DNA from: JAPULR01 sp965238215
Lineage (GTDB): Bacteria > Chloroflexota > Dehalococcoidia > Lucifugimonadales > GCA-2712585
Assembly (NCBI GenBank): GCA_965238215.1
Contig: OZ250180.1
Span: forward strand, 992,001-1,056,000
Reading direction: 5' to 3'
DNA: 64,000 bases
Of the stretch, positions 25,629-34,184 are shown piece by piece. Made by a program: the position numbers and the translations under genes. The stretch's first letter is position 1; each line of letters opens with the position of its first letter. The notes beneath the pieces are model-generated. The model worked only from the letters and a program-made list of their open reading frames with translations, was not told the DNA's origin and did no database searches.

Positions 25629-26909
25629 TTAGACGACGGGAGTGTCGGGGCCGATGGCTTCCAGCCGGCCCTTAACGCCCTTGAGAAAGGCGGAAGCTTC
25701 CGCTCCGTCGACGATGCGATGATCGAAGGATAGGCAGAGGTTCATCATAGAGCGAATGGCTATGGCGTTGTTAATGACCACCGGCCTCTGTACCACTGCC
25801 TCCGTACTTAGAATGGCAGCCTGGGGATAGTTGATGATGGGACTTGAAACGGTCGTGCCCAGAGCCCCGGTGTTGTTCAGGGTAAATGTCCCGCCCTGCA
25901 CCTGCTCCAGGGAAAGGGAGTTCCCTCGAGCATTCACAGACAGGGTCCGCAGCTCTGAGTTGGCGGCGTCCACTGAAAGCCTGTCGGCGTTGTGAATAAC
26001 GGGCACCACCAATCCGCTGGGGGCCGAAACCGCGATACCTAAGTGGATGCGCTTCTTCAGGACTATCTTGTCGTCCCTCCAGGTTGCGTTGAGATAAGGG
26101 TGTTCACTCAAGCCGGATGCGACGGCGTGGATGATGAAGGGGAAAATAGTGATGTCCTGTCCCTTTTGTTTGAATTGAGAGCGAACGGACTGCCGGAGTG
26201 CAACCAGGTTAGTAACGTCCACTTCCACCATTGCCCAGGCGTGGGGGATCTGCGTCGAGCTTCTAACCATGTTCTGGGCGATGATGCGGCGTATGGGGCT
26301 GGGTTCTATGACTGCTTCTTCGTCGTCGACTGAAATAGGAACAGCAGCAGCCACAGGTGCTCGGGTAGTCGCCGATTGGCCCTGCTTGAGATGCTTCAGG
26401 AAATCCTTCTTTGTGACTCGCCCATTGATGCCAGTACCCACAACCTGGCTAACATCAACGTTGTGCTCCGCGGCCAGGCGCATGACCACCGGCGAGTATA
26501 AGCCGCGGCGTTCGGTCGCAGGCATAGGCATTACGGCGGGCGCCTCTTCTGCCGTGGGGGAGCCGGTGGGTCCCAAACTCACGTTGCTCTCCACTAGTAC
26601 GCCCATGGTGCTGATGATGGTCTCGCTGGCCTGAACGAGCTTGGGCTGCCACGCAGCAGCCTCGGCGTCTGTGGTGTCCATTTCGGCAATGATGGCTCCC
26701 ACAGGAATTGTGGCCCCCTCCTCGGCTAGGATCCGGGTAAGGGTGCCACTGAAGGGGGCTGGCATCTCCATGTTTACCTTGTCGGTAACAACCTCGACTA
26801 AGGGATCGTACTTCTCAACCTTGTCGCCCGGCTTCTTAAGCCACCTTTGGATGATGCCTTCGACGACGGATTCGCCAACTTGGGGCAGTTCGATTGGCAC
26901 TGTTACCAT
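25629..26909 (-). CDS. 2-oxoacid dehydrogenase E2, dihydrolipoyl acyltransferase
   Basis: A 426-residue acyltransferase core. A lipoyl domain (1-78) has the lipoylated Lys in EVVTDKVNMEMP (about K44). A linker follows, then an E3/E1-binding domain (about 137-172, YSPVVMRLAAEHNVDVSQVV). The catalytic domain from about 200 ends with SFDHRIVDGAEAS (His about 397, Asp 401). There is one lipoyl domain, as in branched-chain-type E2s. It sits in the E1 alpha-E1 beta-E2-lipB operon with 10- and 6-base gaps. E3 is not in the window. Confidence 0.93.
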   Translation of the reverse strand: MVTVPIELPQVGESVVEGIIQRWLKKPGDKVEKYDPLVEVVTDKVNMEMPAPFSGTLTRILAEEGATIPVGAIIAEMDTTDAEAAAWQPKLVQASETIISTMGVLVESNVSLGPTGSPTAEEAPAVMPMPATERRGLYSPVVMRLAAEHNVDVSQVVGTGINGRVTKKDFLKHLKQGQSATTRAPVAAAVPISVDDEEAVIEPSPIRRIIAQNMVRSSTQIPHAWAMVEVDVTNLVALRQSVRSQFKQKGQDITIFPFIIHAVASGLSEHPYLNATWRDDKIVLKKRIHLGIAVSAPSGLVVPVIHNADRLSVDAANSELRTLSVNARGNSLSLEQVQGGTFTLNNTGALGTTVSSPIINYPQAAILSTEAVVQRPVVINNAIAIRSMMNLCLSFDHRIVDGAEASAFLKGVKGRLEAIGPDTPVV

Positions 26910-26919
26910 GGGTAAACCT

Positions 26920-27903
26920 CTAGTAGGCTGCCAGTTTCAGCAGAGCGTTAGTAATCTTTTGAGTGTTGACCATGAACCCGTCTTCCAGGGTGGGTGCGAA
27001 GGGCATCGCGGGCAGGTCCGGTCCGCAGAGCCTGGTCACTGGGGCATCCAGGTATTCGAAGGCTTCCTCGGCTATTATAGCGGAAACTTCGGCTCCCACG
27101 CCGCCGGTGATGCTGGCCTCGTGGACTATGAGGGCCTTGCCGGTCTTTCTAACCGATTCGAGAATGGTGTCTTTATCCAGTGGCCGAAGGGTTCGTAGAT
27201 CCAGGACTTCAACGCTCACGTCCTCGTCATCCAGCAGGGTAGCAGCCTCCAACCCATAGTGAATGGCCAGGCCGTAGCTGATGAGGGTGATGTCTGTGCC
27301 GGGGTGCTTTACCTCAGCCCTCCCGATGGGAATGGTGTAGCCGGTGTCGGGCACCTCGCCGCGCACGGCCCGATAGGTCTTCTTGTGTTCTAGGAAGATT
27401 ACGGGGTTGTCGTCCCTGATGGCCGACTTGAGCAGCCCCTTCGCGTCGTACGGATTGGATGGCGCGATGACCTTCAGCCCAGGAGTGTTGTAGAGATAGC
27501 TTTCGATATACTGGGAGTGAAAAAGGCCGCCTCGGACGCCTCCACCATAGGGTATGCGTACCACAATAGGGGCGGAAAGGTAACCATTCGTACCGTAGGA
27601 CACACGGGAAGCTTCGCCAACCAGCTGGTTGGCCGCGTACCACCAAAAGTCGGAGAATTGTATCTCCGCTATGGGGCGGAGGCCTTTGAAGGCAAGTCCC
27701 AAAGCAATACCGACGATGGAGCATTCGGCTAGGGGAGTGTCGATGATGCGACGCTCGCCGAATTCCTCCATGAAGTTCTGGGTGGCCAGAAAGACACCCC
27801 CCCGGGCGCCCACGTCTTCACCCAAGACCATGACGCGAGGGTCGGAGACAAGCTCCTCGTGCATGGCCTCCCGGATGGCTTCAATGATGGATTTAACAGT
27901 CAT
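26920..27903 (-). CDS. 2-oxoacid dehydrogenase E1 component, beta subunit
   Basis: A 327-residue transketolase-like subunit. ALGEDVGARGGVF, IDTPLAECSIVGIALGLAFK and RIPYGGGVRGGLFHSQ are typical of E1 beta. The C-terminal domain has LDLRTLRPLDKDTILESVRK and VHEASITGGVGAEVSA. It pairs with the alpha subunit just upstream to make a heterotetramer that decarboxylates a 2-oxoacid with thiamine diphosphate. Whether the substrate is pyruvate, branched-chain 2-oxoacids or acetoin cannot be decided from motifs alone. Confidence 0.93.
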   Translation of the reverse strand: MTVKSIIEAIREAMHEELVSDPRVMVLGEDVGARGGVFLATQNFMEEFGERRIIDTPLAECSIVGIALGLAFKGLRPIAEIQFSDFWWYAANQLVGEASRVSYGTNGYLSAPIVVRIPYGGGVRGGLFHSQYIESYLYNTPGLKVIAPSNPYDAKGLLKSAIRDDNPVIFLEHKKTYRAVRGEVPDTGYTIPIGRAEVKHPGTDITLISYGLAIHYGLEAATLLDDEDVSVEVLDLRTLRPLDKDTILESVRKTGKALIVHEASITGGVGAEVSAIIAEEAFEYLDAPVTRLCGPDLPAMPFAPTLEDGFMVNTQKITNALLKLAAY

Positions 27904-27914
27904 TGTGAAGCCAT

Positions 27915-28949
27915 CTAGGGAGCGTATAGGTGATCATGAAGGCTTGATGGGTCGGGCCACGGGGCTTTTTCCGCGGCGTCGGTCACCCGGTTAACCTCGG
28001 CCCTGGCTTCCTGTCGAATCTGCTCGTCTTGATCCGGCGTGAGGATGCCAAGGTCGGTGAGGTAGGCGTTGAGGCGAAGTATGGGGTCACGGCGTAGCGA
28101 TTCCTCCATGTCCTCGGGAGTGCGATAGCGTGTGTCGTCGTCATCGGAGGTGTGTGGCTTAAGCCGCTCCACTTTCAGCTCTAGAAAGGTGGAGCCTCCG
28201 GATGGATCGCGCGCCCGGTCGATGGCCTCTTTCGCGGTCCGGTAGACCTCCAGGACGTCTGTCCCATCGACCACCACGCCCGGGAAGCCGTAGCCGGCGG
28301 CCCGATCAGCCAGGTTCTCAATGGCCATCTGCTTCTCCTGGGGCACGGAAATAGCCAATCGGTTGTTGTAGCAGCAAAAAACTACGGGCAAATTGTGAAC
28401 GCCGGCAAAGTTCATGGCCTCGTGGCATTCTCCCTCACTGGAACCGCCGTCGCCAAAAGTGACGAATACCACGGTGTCTTCGCCGAGGGTTTTGCATCCT
28501 AAAGCGTAGCCAACGGCCTGGCTGAGGTTAGAACCCACCACGTTGGAGAGGTGGATGATAGGATGGTTAGGTGAAGCGCCCTGGAGAAGGAACTGACGGC
28601 CTCCGTTAAAGGTGTTCCCGTCCTTTCCTATGTGACCAATCATGGTTTCCATGAGACTAACGCCCATGACAAGCTTGAGAGGCATGTCCCGGTAATAGGG
28701 AAAGAGGAAGCAGGACCCGTCCACCTTGGCGGCAAGGGCCAGACCCATGGAGGCGGCCTCCGAACCCTGGCAGGAGGCTACCAACGGCACCTTGCCCTGA
28801 CGGTTGAGGGCAATGAGCCGTTCGTCCATGATGCGAGCCAACACCATCTCAGCATAGAAGTTGAGGAGTCGCTCGTCGGTTAGACCCAGGCTCCGATGGG
28901 CGGGCAGGGCCTTAATGCTAGATGGTGACTTCTCCCCATTGGGGGACAT
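27915..28949 (-). CDS. 2-oxoacid dehydrogenase E1 component, alpha subunit
   Basis: A 344-residue subunit that binds thiamine diphosphate: the motif runs from VTFGDGGSSEGECHEAMNFA to CCYNNRLAISVP (GDGxxxxx...N). LVASCQGSEAASMGLALA and HTSDDDDTRYR, the phosphorylation-loop region, follow the branched-chain type. The start is ATG 28949, seven bases after GGAGG. It is the first gene of the operon; its 5' region holds two strong hairpins (28982-29045) that belong either to its leader or to the end of the preceding aminotransferase transcript. Confidence 0.92.
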   Translation of the reverse strand: MSPNGEKSPSSIKALPAHRSLGLTDERLLNFYAEMVLARIMDERLIALNRQGKVPLVASCQGSEAASMGLALAAKVDGSCFLFPYYRDMPLKLVMGVSLMETMIGHIGKDGNTFNGGRQFLLQGASPNHPIIHLSNVVGSNLSQAVGYALGCKTLGEDTVVFVTFGDGGSSEGECHEAMNFAGVHNLPVVFCCYNNRLAISVPQEKQMAIENLADRAAGYGFPGVVVDGTDVLEVYRTAKEAIDRARDPSGGSTFLELKVERLKPHTSDDDDTRYRTPEDMEESLRRDPILRLNAYLTDLGILTPDQDEQIRQEARAEVNRVTDAAEKAPWPDPSSLHDHLYAP

Positions 28950-29412
28950 CCACAATCCTCCGAAGCTAAAGGGTAAAAATTAGGGGCATCCTGCTAGATG
29001 CCCCTGGGCGGTCGTCCTCTACCCTGGGCAAATTATGCCCAGGGTCTGCGTAATTATGGGTTCAATAATGATGTTTTGTTGGGAGGAGAATTTCAACGAA
29101 TTGCTCGGTTCAGAAGGGAATTGGTGATACTTTTTCAGTTGCTTTCTTACTTATGTTGGCTGGCTTAACACTGCTGATTGATAAGAAAATTCTAGCCAAG
29201 TGAGCCGCTGTATGTCAAGGTGCGGCCATGCGCTGCAGGGCATCACCGTTATGTAATGTTGAACGCAGCTAAGTATCGAATCATACTGCGTTAAACGGCC
29301 CTGCATGATGCTTGCGCCCAGTAGAGCCCAAAGGAGTCCAGTTTCCGTCAACCAGGTTCCAGGGCCGCATAGTAGGGTGAAGTCGGCGCGGAGTCCCTTG
29401 AAAGAAAAACCT
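28950..29412. other. Gene-free AT-richer spacer between two minus-strand transcripts
   Basis: Apart from two hairpins at 28982-29045 nothing is recognised in these 463 bases. The composition is noticeably AT-richer from about 29046 to 29300 than elsewhere, and the short open frames there have no family resemblance. It must hold the end of the aminotransferase transcript and the promoter of the 2-oxoacid dehydrogenase operon. Confidence 0.5.
28982..29045 (-). terminator. Two adjacent 9-bp hairpins (terminator or leader structure)
   Basis: AGGGGCATC (28982-28990) pairs with GATGCCCCT (28997-29005), loop CTGCTA. ACCCTGGGC (29021-29029) pairs with GCCCAGGGT (29037-29045), loop AAATTAT. Both stems are perfect. 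They lie between the aminotransferase stop (29413) and the E1 alpha start (28949), both minus strand, so they could end the first transcript or fold in the leader of the second. No long U-run follows either stem. Confidence 0.5.
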
Positions 29413-30621
29413 CTACGGCAAGCCCAACTCCTGTTGAAACACCTCCGCCATTACCCCTATTCCCTCCCGAAGCTCCTGCTCCGTGGGTAGCCCGTAGCAT
29501 ATCCGAATGTAGTTCGACCCGTGGTTCTCCGGGTCCGCCGACCAATCCGCCCCCGGGTTGTAGATCAACCCTCGCTTCTTGGCCGCCGCTAAAGGCTTCA
29601 TAGTATCCACGCCCTCAGGAAACTTGAACCACATTACCATCCCGCCCCTGGGCTCGTAGAACTCCACCGTCGGGCCGAAGTGCTCCCGCACCGACGCCAC
29701 AAGCACGTCCTTCTTCCGATGCAGCATGTCACGCACCGTCTCGATGTGCTCTTCGTAGTTTTCCTCCAGGAATCCCGCCACCATCATGGGCGTCACCATG
29801 TTCGTGCCCACGTCAACCTTGCTAACCACCATCTGATTCATCACGTCCTGGGGCGCAACTATGTATCCCAACCGAACCCCGGGCGCCAACGACTTGGAGA
29901 AAGAGCCGATGTGAAGCACGTGGTTCGTGTCGTCCAGAGAGCGAATGGGATCCTCCCACTCTCCTTCGAAGATTAGGTCCGCGTAGCATTCGTCCTCGAA
30001 GATCGGAACGCCGAACTCCTGGCTGATGCGCAGCATCTCACGACGGCGTTCCATGGGTAGATTGGTGCCTGTAGGGTTCTGACAGGTGGGAATTGTATAG
30101 ATGTACTTCGGTCGGATGCCCTGCTCTCGTAAGTCCGTTAGAATTCGCTCAAGCTCGTCCGTCTTCATTCCGTCGTCATCCATAGGTACGCCCACAACGC
30201 GAGCGCCGTTATTCTTGGCGTTGTTCAATGCCCCGGAATAGCTGAACATCTCCGTGATGACCACGTCTCCCGGCTCCAACAGGGTTTCGTTGATGAGCAG
30301 AATACACTGGGTCGAGCCTGAGCATATCATCACCTCGTCCACAGTCACGTCAATGCCCCGGTGATTCTTCAACTTCTTTACCAGATACTCCCGGAGGGCC
30401 AGGTTGCCCAAGGGCCCTCCGTCGGAGTAGTAAACCGCCAAGTTGCGGCCCTCGTTTTCCAGAGCCTTGGTCACCGCCTCTATGAAACCCTCCACAGGAA
30501 TCAGGTCTGGGCTTCCGTGACCCGTCACAAAATTGTATTTGTACAGCCCCTCCCACGGCCCCGCCGCAGGCGGCAGACCCTTTGCGTAGAGCTTGGAGTA
30601 ATCAAGAGCCTTGGTGGTCAT
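29413..30621 (-). CDS. PLP-dependent class I/II aminotransferase
   Basis: A 402-residue fold-type I aminotransferase. The substrate/PLP elements are visible: ICSGSTQCI, IPTCQNPTGTNL with the conserved NPTG, EDECYADLIFEG, and the Schiff-base lysine in IGSFSKSLAPGVRLGYI, followed by the Arg that binds the carboxylate near NYIRICYG. It is closest in pattern to the LysN/2-aminoadipate aminotransferase or multi-substrate group. Its position upstream of a 2-oxoacid dehydrogenase operon would fit feeding 2-oxoacids from amino acids to that complex, but separate transcription is likely. Confidence 0.88.
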   Translation of the reverse strand: MTTKALDYSKLYAKGLPPAAGPWEGLYKYNFVTGHGSPDLIPVEGFIEAVTKALENEGRNLAVYYSDGGPLGNLALREYLVKKLKNHRGIDVTVDEVMICSGSTQCILLINETLLEPGDVVITEMFSYSGALNNAKNNGARVVGVPMDDDGMKTDELERILTDLREQGIRPKYIYTIPTCQNPTGTNLPMERRREMLRISQEFGVPIFEDECYADLIFEGEWEDPIRSLDDTNHVLHIGSFSKSLAPGVRLGYIVAPQDVMNQMVVSKVDVGTNMVTPMMVAGFLEENYEEHIETVRDMLHRKKDVLVASVREHFGPTVEFYEPRGGMVMWFKFPEGVDTMKPLAAAKKRGLIYNPGADWSADPENHGSNYIRICYGLPTEQELREGIGVMAEVFQQELGLP

Positions 30622-30775
30622 GCTTCACCTTCCCCGCATATTGCTTTCGCCATCAGGCCTAACTTTCAAGTGTCTAGGCGGTCACATGATACCACCCACC
30701 GTAATCAGTGTCCATTTGACGCCTAAGTCCCCTCCGGTGGCCTTTGCATCAACGTTGCGTTAAAATCCAGACACC

Positions 30776-30809
30776 CAAGAACACAGGACAGACAAGAACA
30801 CAGGACAGA
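30776..30809. repeat. Two tandem 17-bp units in a 5' leader
   Basis: CAAGAACACAGGACAGA occurs twice head to tail (30776-30792 and 30793-30809), ending 12 bases before the amidohydrolase ATG; the second copy runs into its AAGGAG ribosome site. Probably a slippage duplication; an effect on translation is possible but not shown. Confidence 0.6.
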
Positions 30810-30821
30810 AGGAGTCCTATT

Positions 30822-31982
30822 ATGTGGAAAGATTTCAAGGTTATCGACGCTGACGCCCACATGCACGAGCCCGAATACCTTTGGGAGAGATACGTCGAAC
30901 CCGAGTACCGCGACCAGGTTCCCCGTGTCGTCGGCATGAACGGCATCAACTTCATCTACGAACCAGACGGTCGGCTCATACCCCACGGCAAGGGCCGTAC
31001 CGGGCATCCCTCATCTGTCTATGCGGGTATGAAGGAGAAATACGGCGAGGCAATGACTCAGTGGTGGTCCCCCGAAATCCGCCTTTCAGAAATGGACCGT
31101 TTCGGCTGGGACATTCAGGTGATTCTTCCCACGGGTAGCAACGGCAACTTCGCCGCAGACGTTTCACTCGTAGACCCCAAGCTGGGCGCTGCCATGTCCC
31201 GCGCGTACCATAACTGGTGCCACGAATATTGCAGCGTAGACCCCAAGCGGATGAAGTTCACCGCCGTCCTGCCCGCCGGCGACATAAACGAGATGCTGAC
31301 GGAGGCCCGCCGCGCCGTCGAGCAGCTGGGGGCGGCTTCCGTACGCAATCCCTTGCTGCCCGAGGGGAAATGGCTCCACCACCCGGAATACGACCCCATG
31401 TGGCAGATCGCCTCCGACCTGGACTTCCCCATCACCATACACGGGGAATATCAGCGCCGCCGCTTCCAACCCTTCTCCCCAATTAAAGGCAATGAAGGGG
31501 CATTCGGCGCGCTGGACCACGCCATCGGCTTCGCCTTCGACAACATGGCTACCTATGGCCACTTCGTCTTCGGCGGTGTCCTGGAGAAGTTCCCCAACTT
31601 ACGCCTCGGACTGCTGGAGTCCAACGCCGGCTGGGTCCCATTCTGGCTGGGTCGGCTAGACGACCACGCCGGCGGACGCCAGAGCGCCTTTATGGGCAGC
31701 AGTCCGTTGAACCTCAAGCCCAGTGAATACTTCACCCGACAGTGCATCATCTCCGCCGACGCAGACGAAGTCGCCCTCAAGTACACGGTTGACTTCGTAG
31801 GGGACGACCTCATCGTCTTCAACACGGACTACCCCCACCCGGACGCCCCAGACCCCCGCACCGTAATGACTGACTTCATGGCACAACCCATCCCGGAAGA
31901 ATCCAAGCGCAAGATCCTCTGGGACAACGCCATCCGCCTATACGGCCCCCGCGTCGTAAACGGCTCGGATCCCACTGCATAA
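30822..31982 (+). CDS. Amidohydrolase-2 (ACMSD-like) family protein, paralog
   Basis: A 386-residue paralog of the genes at 3832 and 51022. Metal-site elements: VIDADAHMHEPEYLWERYV, ITIHGEYQRRRFQP, LLESNAGWVPFWLGRLDDH and FNTDYPHPDAPDP. ATG 30822 is used, with AAGGAG upstream; an ATG 26 codons earlier has no ribosome site. The AhpD-like selenoprotein gene starts 12 bases downstream, so the two share a transcript, suggesting that hydrolysis or decarboxylation is linked to a peroxidase-like or carboxymuconolactone-decarboxylase-like step. Confidence 0.9.
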   Translation: MWKDFKVIDADAHMHEPEYLWERYVEPEYRDQVPRVVGMNGINFIYEPDGRLIPHGKGRTGHPSSVYAGMKEKYGEAMTQWWSPEIRLSEMDRFGWDIQVILPTGSNGNFAADVSLVDPKLGAAMSRAYHNWCHEYCSVDPKRMKFTAVLPAGDINEMLTEARRAVEQLGAASVRNPLLPEGKWLHHPEYDPMWQIASDLDFPITIHGEYQRRRFQPFSPIKGNEGAFGALDHAIGFAFDNMATYGHFVFGGVLEKFPNLRLGLLESNAGWVPFWLGRLDDHAGGRQSAFMGSSPLNLKPSEYFTRQCIISADADEVALKYTVDFVGDDLIVFNTDYPHPDAPDPRTVMTDFMAQPIPEESKRKILWDNAIRLYGPRVVNGSDPTA

Positions 31983-31994
31983 GGAGTCCTGCCC

Positions 31995-32633
31995 ATGCCT
32001 TTCGTCAAGACCGTCCCTTACCACCAGGCCAAAGGCCCTCTCAAAAAGGCTTACGACGAAATGCTGGCCCGGCAGGGCAGAATCAGCAACGTCTACGCCG
32101 TAAGCAGCCTGCGCCCAAAAACCATGGTGAGCTTGCAAAACCACAATCACCCCGTCATGCAAAGCACCACCTCCGGCCTTACCGAGGCGGAAAAGCAGAT
32201 GATCGCCACCCTGGTTTCCGCCCTCAACAAGTGCCGCTATTGAACTATCGCACACGCAGAGGCTCTGCGTAGAGCGGAACCAGAATCGCAGCTGGCCCAG
32301 CAGTTGGGATTAGACTATCGGAAGGCTGGACTAACCCCCAAGCAGGTGGCTATGCTGGAGTTCGCCGAGCATCTGACCCTCGACCCGGCCAATATCTCCG
32401 CCGTTCACCACGAGGAACTGCGAAGCCACGGCTGGCAGGACGCTGATATCATAGACATGGTCCACGTCGTCGCCCTCTATTCATACATGGTACGGGTAGC
32501 CGACGGGCTGGGCGTGGAGTTAGAACCAGGTCGCGGATGGGAAGGCATTGCCGGAAAGCTGCCCTTCAGAGACGCCAGCACTCCGAAGGCATTTCGAACC
32601 ATCGAAGACGCCAAGCAAGTCACCGCAGATTAG
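31995..32633 (+). CDS. AhpD-like/carboxymuconolactone decarboxylase-fold protein, probable selenoprotein (TGA at 32241-32243)
   Basis: Read through one TGA this is a 212-residue all-helical protein of the AhpD/CMD group. The signature reads LVSALNKCRY-U-TIAHAEAL: Cys80, Sec83 (the TGA) and His87, matching the CxxC...H site of cysteine homologs. In AhpD the two cysteines and the histidine reduce peroxiredoxin or peroxide. Downstream helices (AMLEFAEHLTLDPANIS, DMVHVVALYSYMVRVADGLG) continue the family without a break. ATG 31995 follows AAGGAGTCC, 12 bases after the amidohydrolase stop. The normal stop is TAG 32631. A truncated 82-residue product would lack half the fold, so readthrough is strongly favoured. 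Confidence 0.88.
32241..32270 (+). promoter_or_regulatory. Candidate bacterial SECIS element of the AhpD-like gene
   Basis: After TGA 32241-32243, ACGCAGA (32254-32260) and TCTGCGT (32264-32270) form a perfect 7-bp stem around the loop GGC. The loop begins 17 bases after the TGA and carries GG, as expected of bacterial SECIS loops. Confidence 0.8.
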
Positions 32634-32807
32634 CGCGTCTCTTAGGTTCCCAACCCCAGTAGACGTAAGCTGTTACAATGGGACAATCGATGAAACTCAG
32701 GGGTTAGTCGCGCACGCGCCGAATGCCTGACAAGCCGGTTAGTGGCCGGACCGTAAGAGCCGCGACGACCTCAAAGGGAAAGAAAAATCAGAGGGGAGAA
32801 AATACAC

Positions 32808-33998
32808 ATGGCCCTTCCAGAGAGAATGAAATTCGGCATATTCCTGGCACCTTTCCACTGGATGGGTGATAACCCGACTCTATGCCTGGAACGAGACATG
32901 GAACTCCTCCAGCTGCTGGACAGCCTCGACTACGACGAAGCGTGGATCGGCGAGCATCACAGCGCGGGGTGGGAGACCATTGCATCCCCTGAGGTGTTCA
33001 TCGCTGCTGCCGCCGAACGGACCAAGCGCATCAAGCTGGGCACCGGCGTCCTCAGCCTTCCCTACCACCATCCCCTCATGGCGGCCAATCGCATGGTGCT
33101 CCTGGACCACATGACCCGGGGTCGCGTGATGATGGGCGTGGGGCCGGGAGCGCTGGTTTCGGACGCCTATATGATGGGCATAGATCCCCCGACCCAGCGC
33201 CGTCGCATGGACGAATCCCTCTCCATCATCCTCCGCCTCATGAAATCAACGGAACCCATAACCTACGAGAGCGAATGGTTCACCCTCAAGGAGGCGCTGC
33301 TACACCTGAGGCCCTACACCCGCCCCCACATGCCCATTGCCGTCGCCGCCGCCCAATCGCCCTCCGGCATGGTGGTCGCGGGCAAGCACGGCGCCGGTGT
33401 CCTTTCCGTCAGCATGCCACGGGCAGGCGTCAGCATCGCCGTCGACCCTAACGACCCCACAGTTCGCCCTCCTCTCCGCGAATACTGGCAGATTGCGGAA
33501 GACACCGCCGCTCAGCACGGCCAGACCATGAACCGGGAAGAATGGCGCCTCACCATCCACGTCCACCTTGCGGAAAGCCGAGAGGAGGCCCGGGAACAGG
33601 CCAGGATCGGCGCAGGCCGCTACCAGCGCGAATACTTCGAAAACACCCTGGGCAACCTGAGCGGCTTTGACGGCCCCCAAGACGAGATTATCGACTTCAT
33701 GATGGAGACCAACCAGTGGTGTGTCGGCACTCCCGACGACCTCATTGACTTCATCTACCGGCTGGACGAAGAGAGCGGCGGGTTCGGCGGCCTTCTGATT
33801 CAGGCCACCGAGTGGGCCACAAGAGAGCAGGTGTTCCACAGCTACGAGCTCCTGGCCCGTTACGTCATGCCCCACTTCCAGGGCTCTCTGGTCAACCTCA
33901 AGTCCTCTCAGGAATGGTCCATCGACCAGCGGGACTATCTGCAATCCCTGCGCCGTGTCTCCCTCCAACGGGCCCGCGATGACTACAAGGGCGGGTGA
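32808..33998 (+). CDS. Luciferase-like (LLM class) flavin-dependent oxidoreductase
   Basis: A 396-residue TIM-barrel flavin monooxygenase. MKFGIFLAPFHWMGDNPTL, YDEAWIGEHHSAGWE, TGVLSLPYHHPLMAANRMVL and MMGVGPGALVSDAYMMG are standard bacterial luciferase-family segments, binding reduced flavin and oxygen to oxidise an organic substrate. The family is strikingly expanded in SAR202-type Chloroflexota. GGGGAG lies 12-13 bases before ATG 32808. It follows the AhpD-like selenoprotein by 174 bases. The substrate is unknown; a reductase supplying FMNH2 is not seen nearby. Confidence 0.92.
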   Translation: MALPERMKFGIFLAPFHWMGDNPTLCLERDMELLQLLDSLDYDEAWIGEHHSAGWETIASPEVFIAAAAERTKRIKLGTGVLSLPYHHPLMAANRMVLLDHMTRGRVMMGVGPGALVSDAYMMGIDPPTQRRRMDESLSIILRLMKSTEPITYESEWFTLKEALLHLRPYTRPHMPIAVAAAQSPSGMVVAGKHGAGVLSVSMPRAGVSIAVDPNDPTVRPPLREYWQIAEDTAAQHGQTMNREEWRLTIHVHLAESREEAREQARIGAGRYQREYFENTLGNLSGFDGPQDEIIDFMMETNQWCVGTPDDLIDFIYRLDEESGGFGGLLIQATEWATREQVFHSYELLARYVMPHFQGSLVNLKSSQEWSIDQRDYLQSLRRVSLQRARDDYKGG

Positions 33999-34020
33999 TC
34001 CCGCCCTGGCAAACGCCAGG
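33989..34020 (+). terminator. Overlapping hairpins at the end of the luciferase-like gene
   Basis: GGGCGGG (33989-33995) pairs with CCCGCCC (34000-34006) across the stop codon, and CCTGGC (34005-34010) pairs with GCCAGG (34015-34020). The two stems share two bases and are alternatives. They lie at the end of the transcript and no U-run follows, so this is a terminator or mRNA-end stabiliser only by position. Confidence 0.5.
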
Positions 34021-34184
34021 TCTCCGCGTGACAGCCAATTCCCTCATCTTCACCGAGTCAAGAGAGTGGAGCATGGTCTTAGCGGAGATGCCTCACGAAG
34101 AGCTCACCTCCTACACCTTTGCCCCCTAAACCCGCCGATGCTACCATTTCATCAGGCACCCAATTCCACTCAGAGAGGCCCTCA

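Noticed and set aside
29046..29412. A small gene on the minus strand at 29151-29351
   Set aside because: No ribosome site, no family resemblance and AT-rich spacer composition.
31995..32633. Two separate genes of 82 and 109 residues instead of one AhpD-like gene
   Set aside because: The second frame has only a TTG inside the fold, no ribosome site, and the two halves together match one family with the TGA at the CxxC site.
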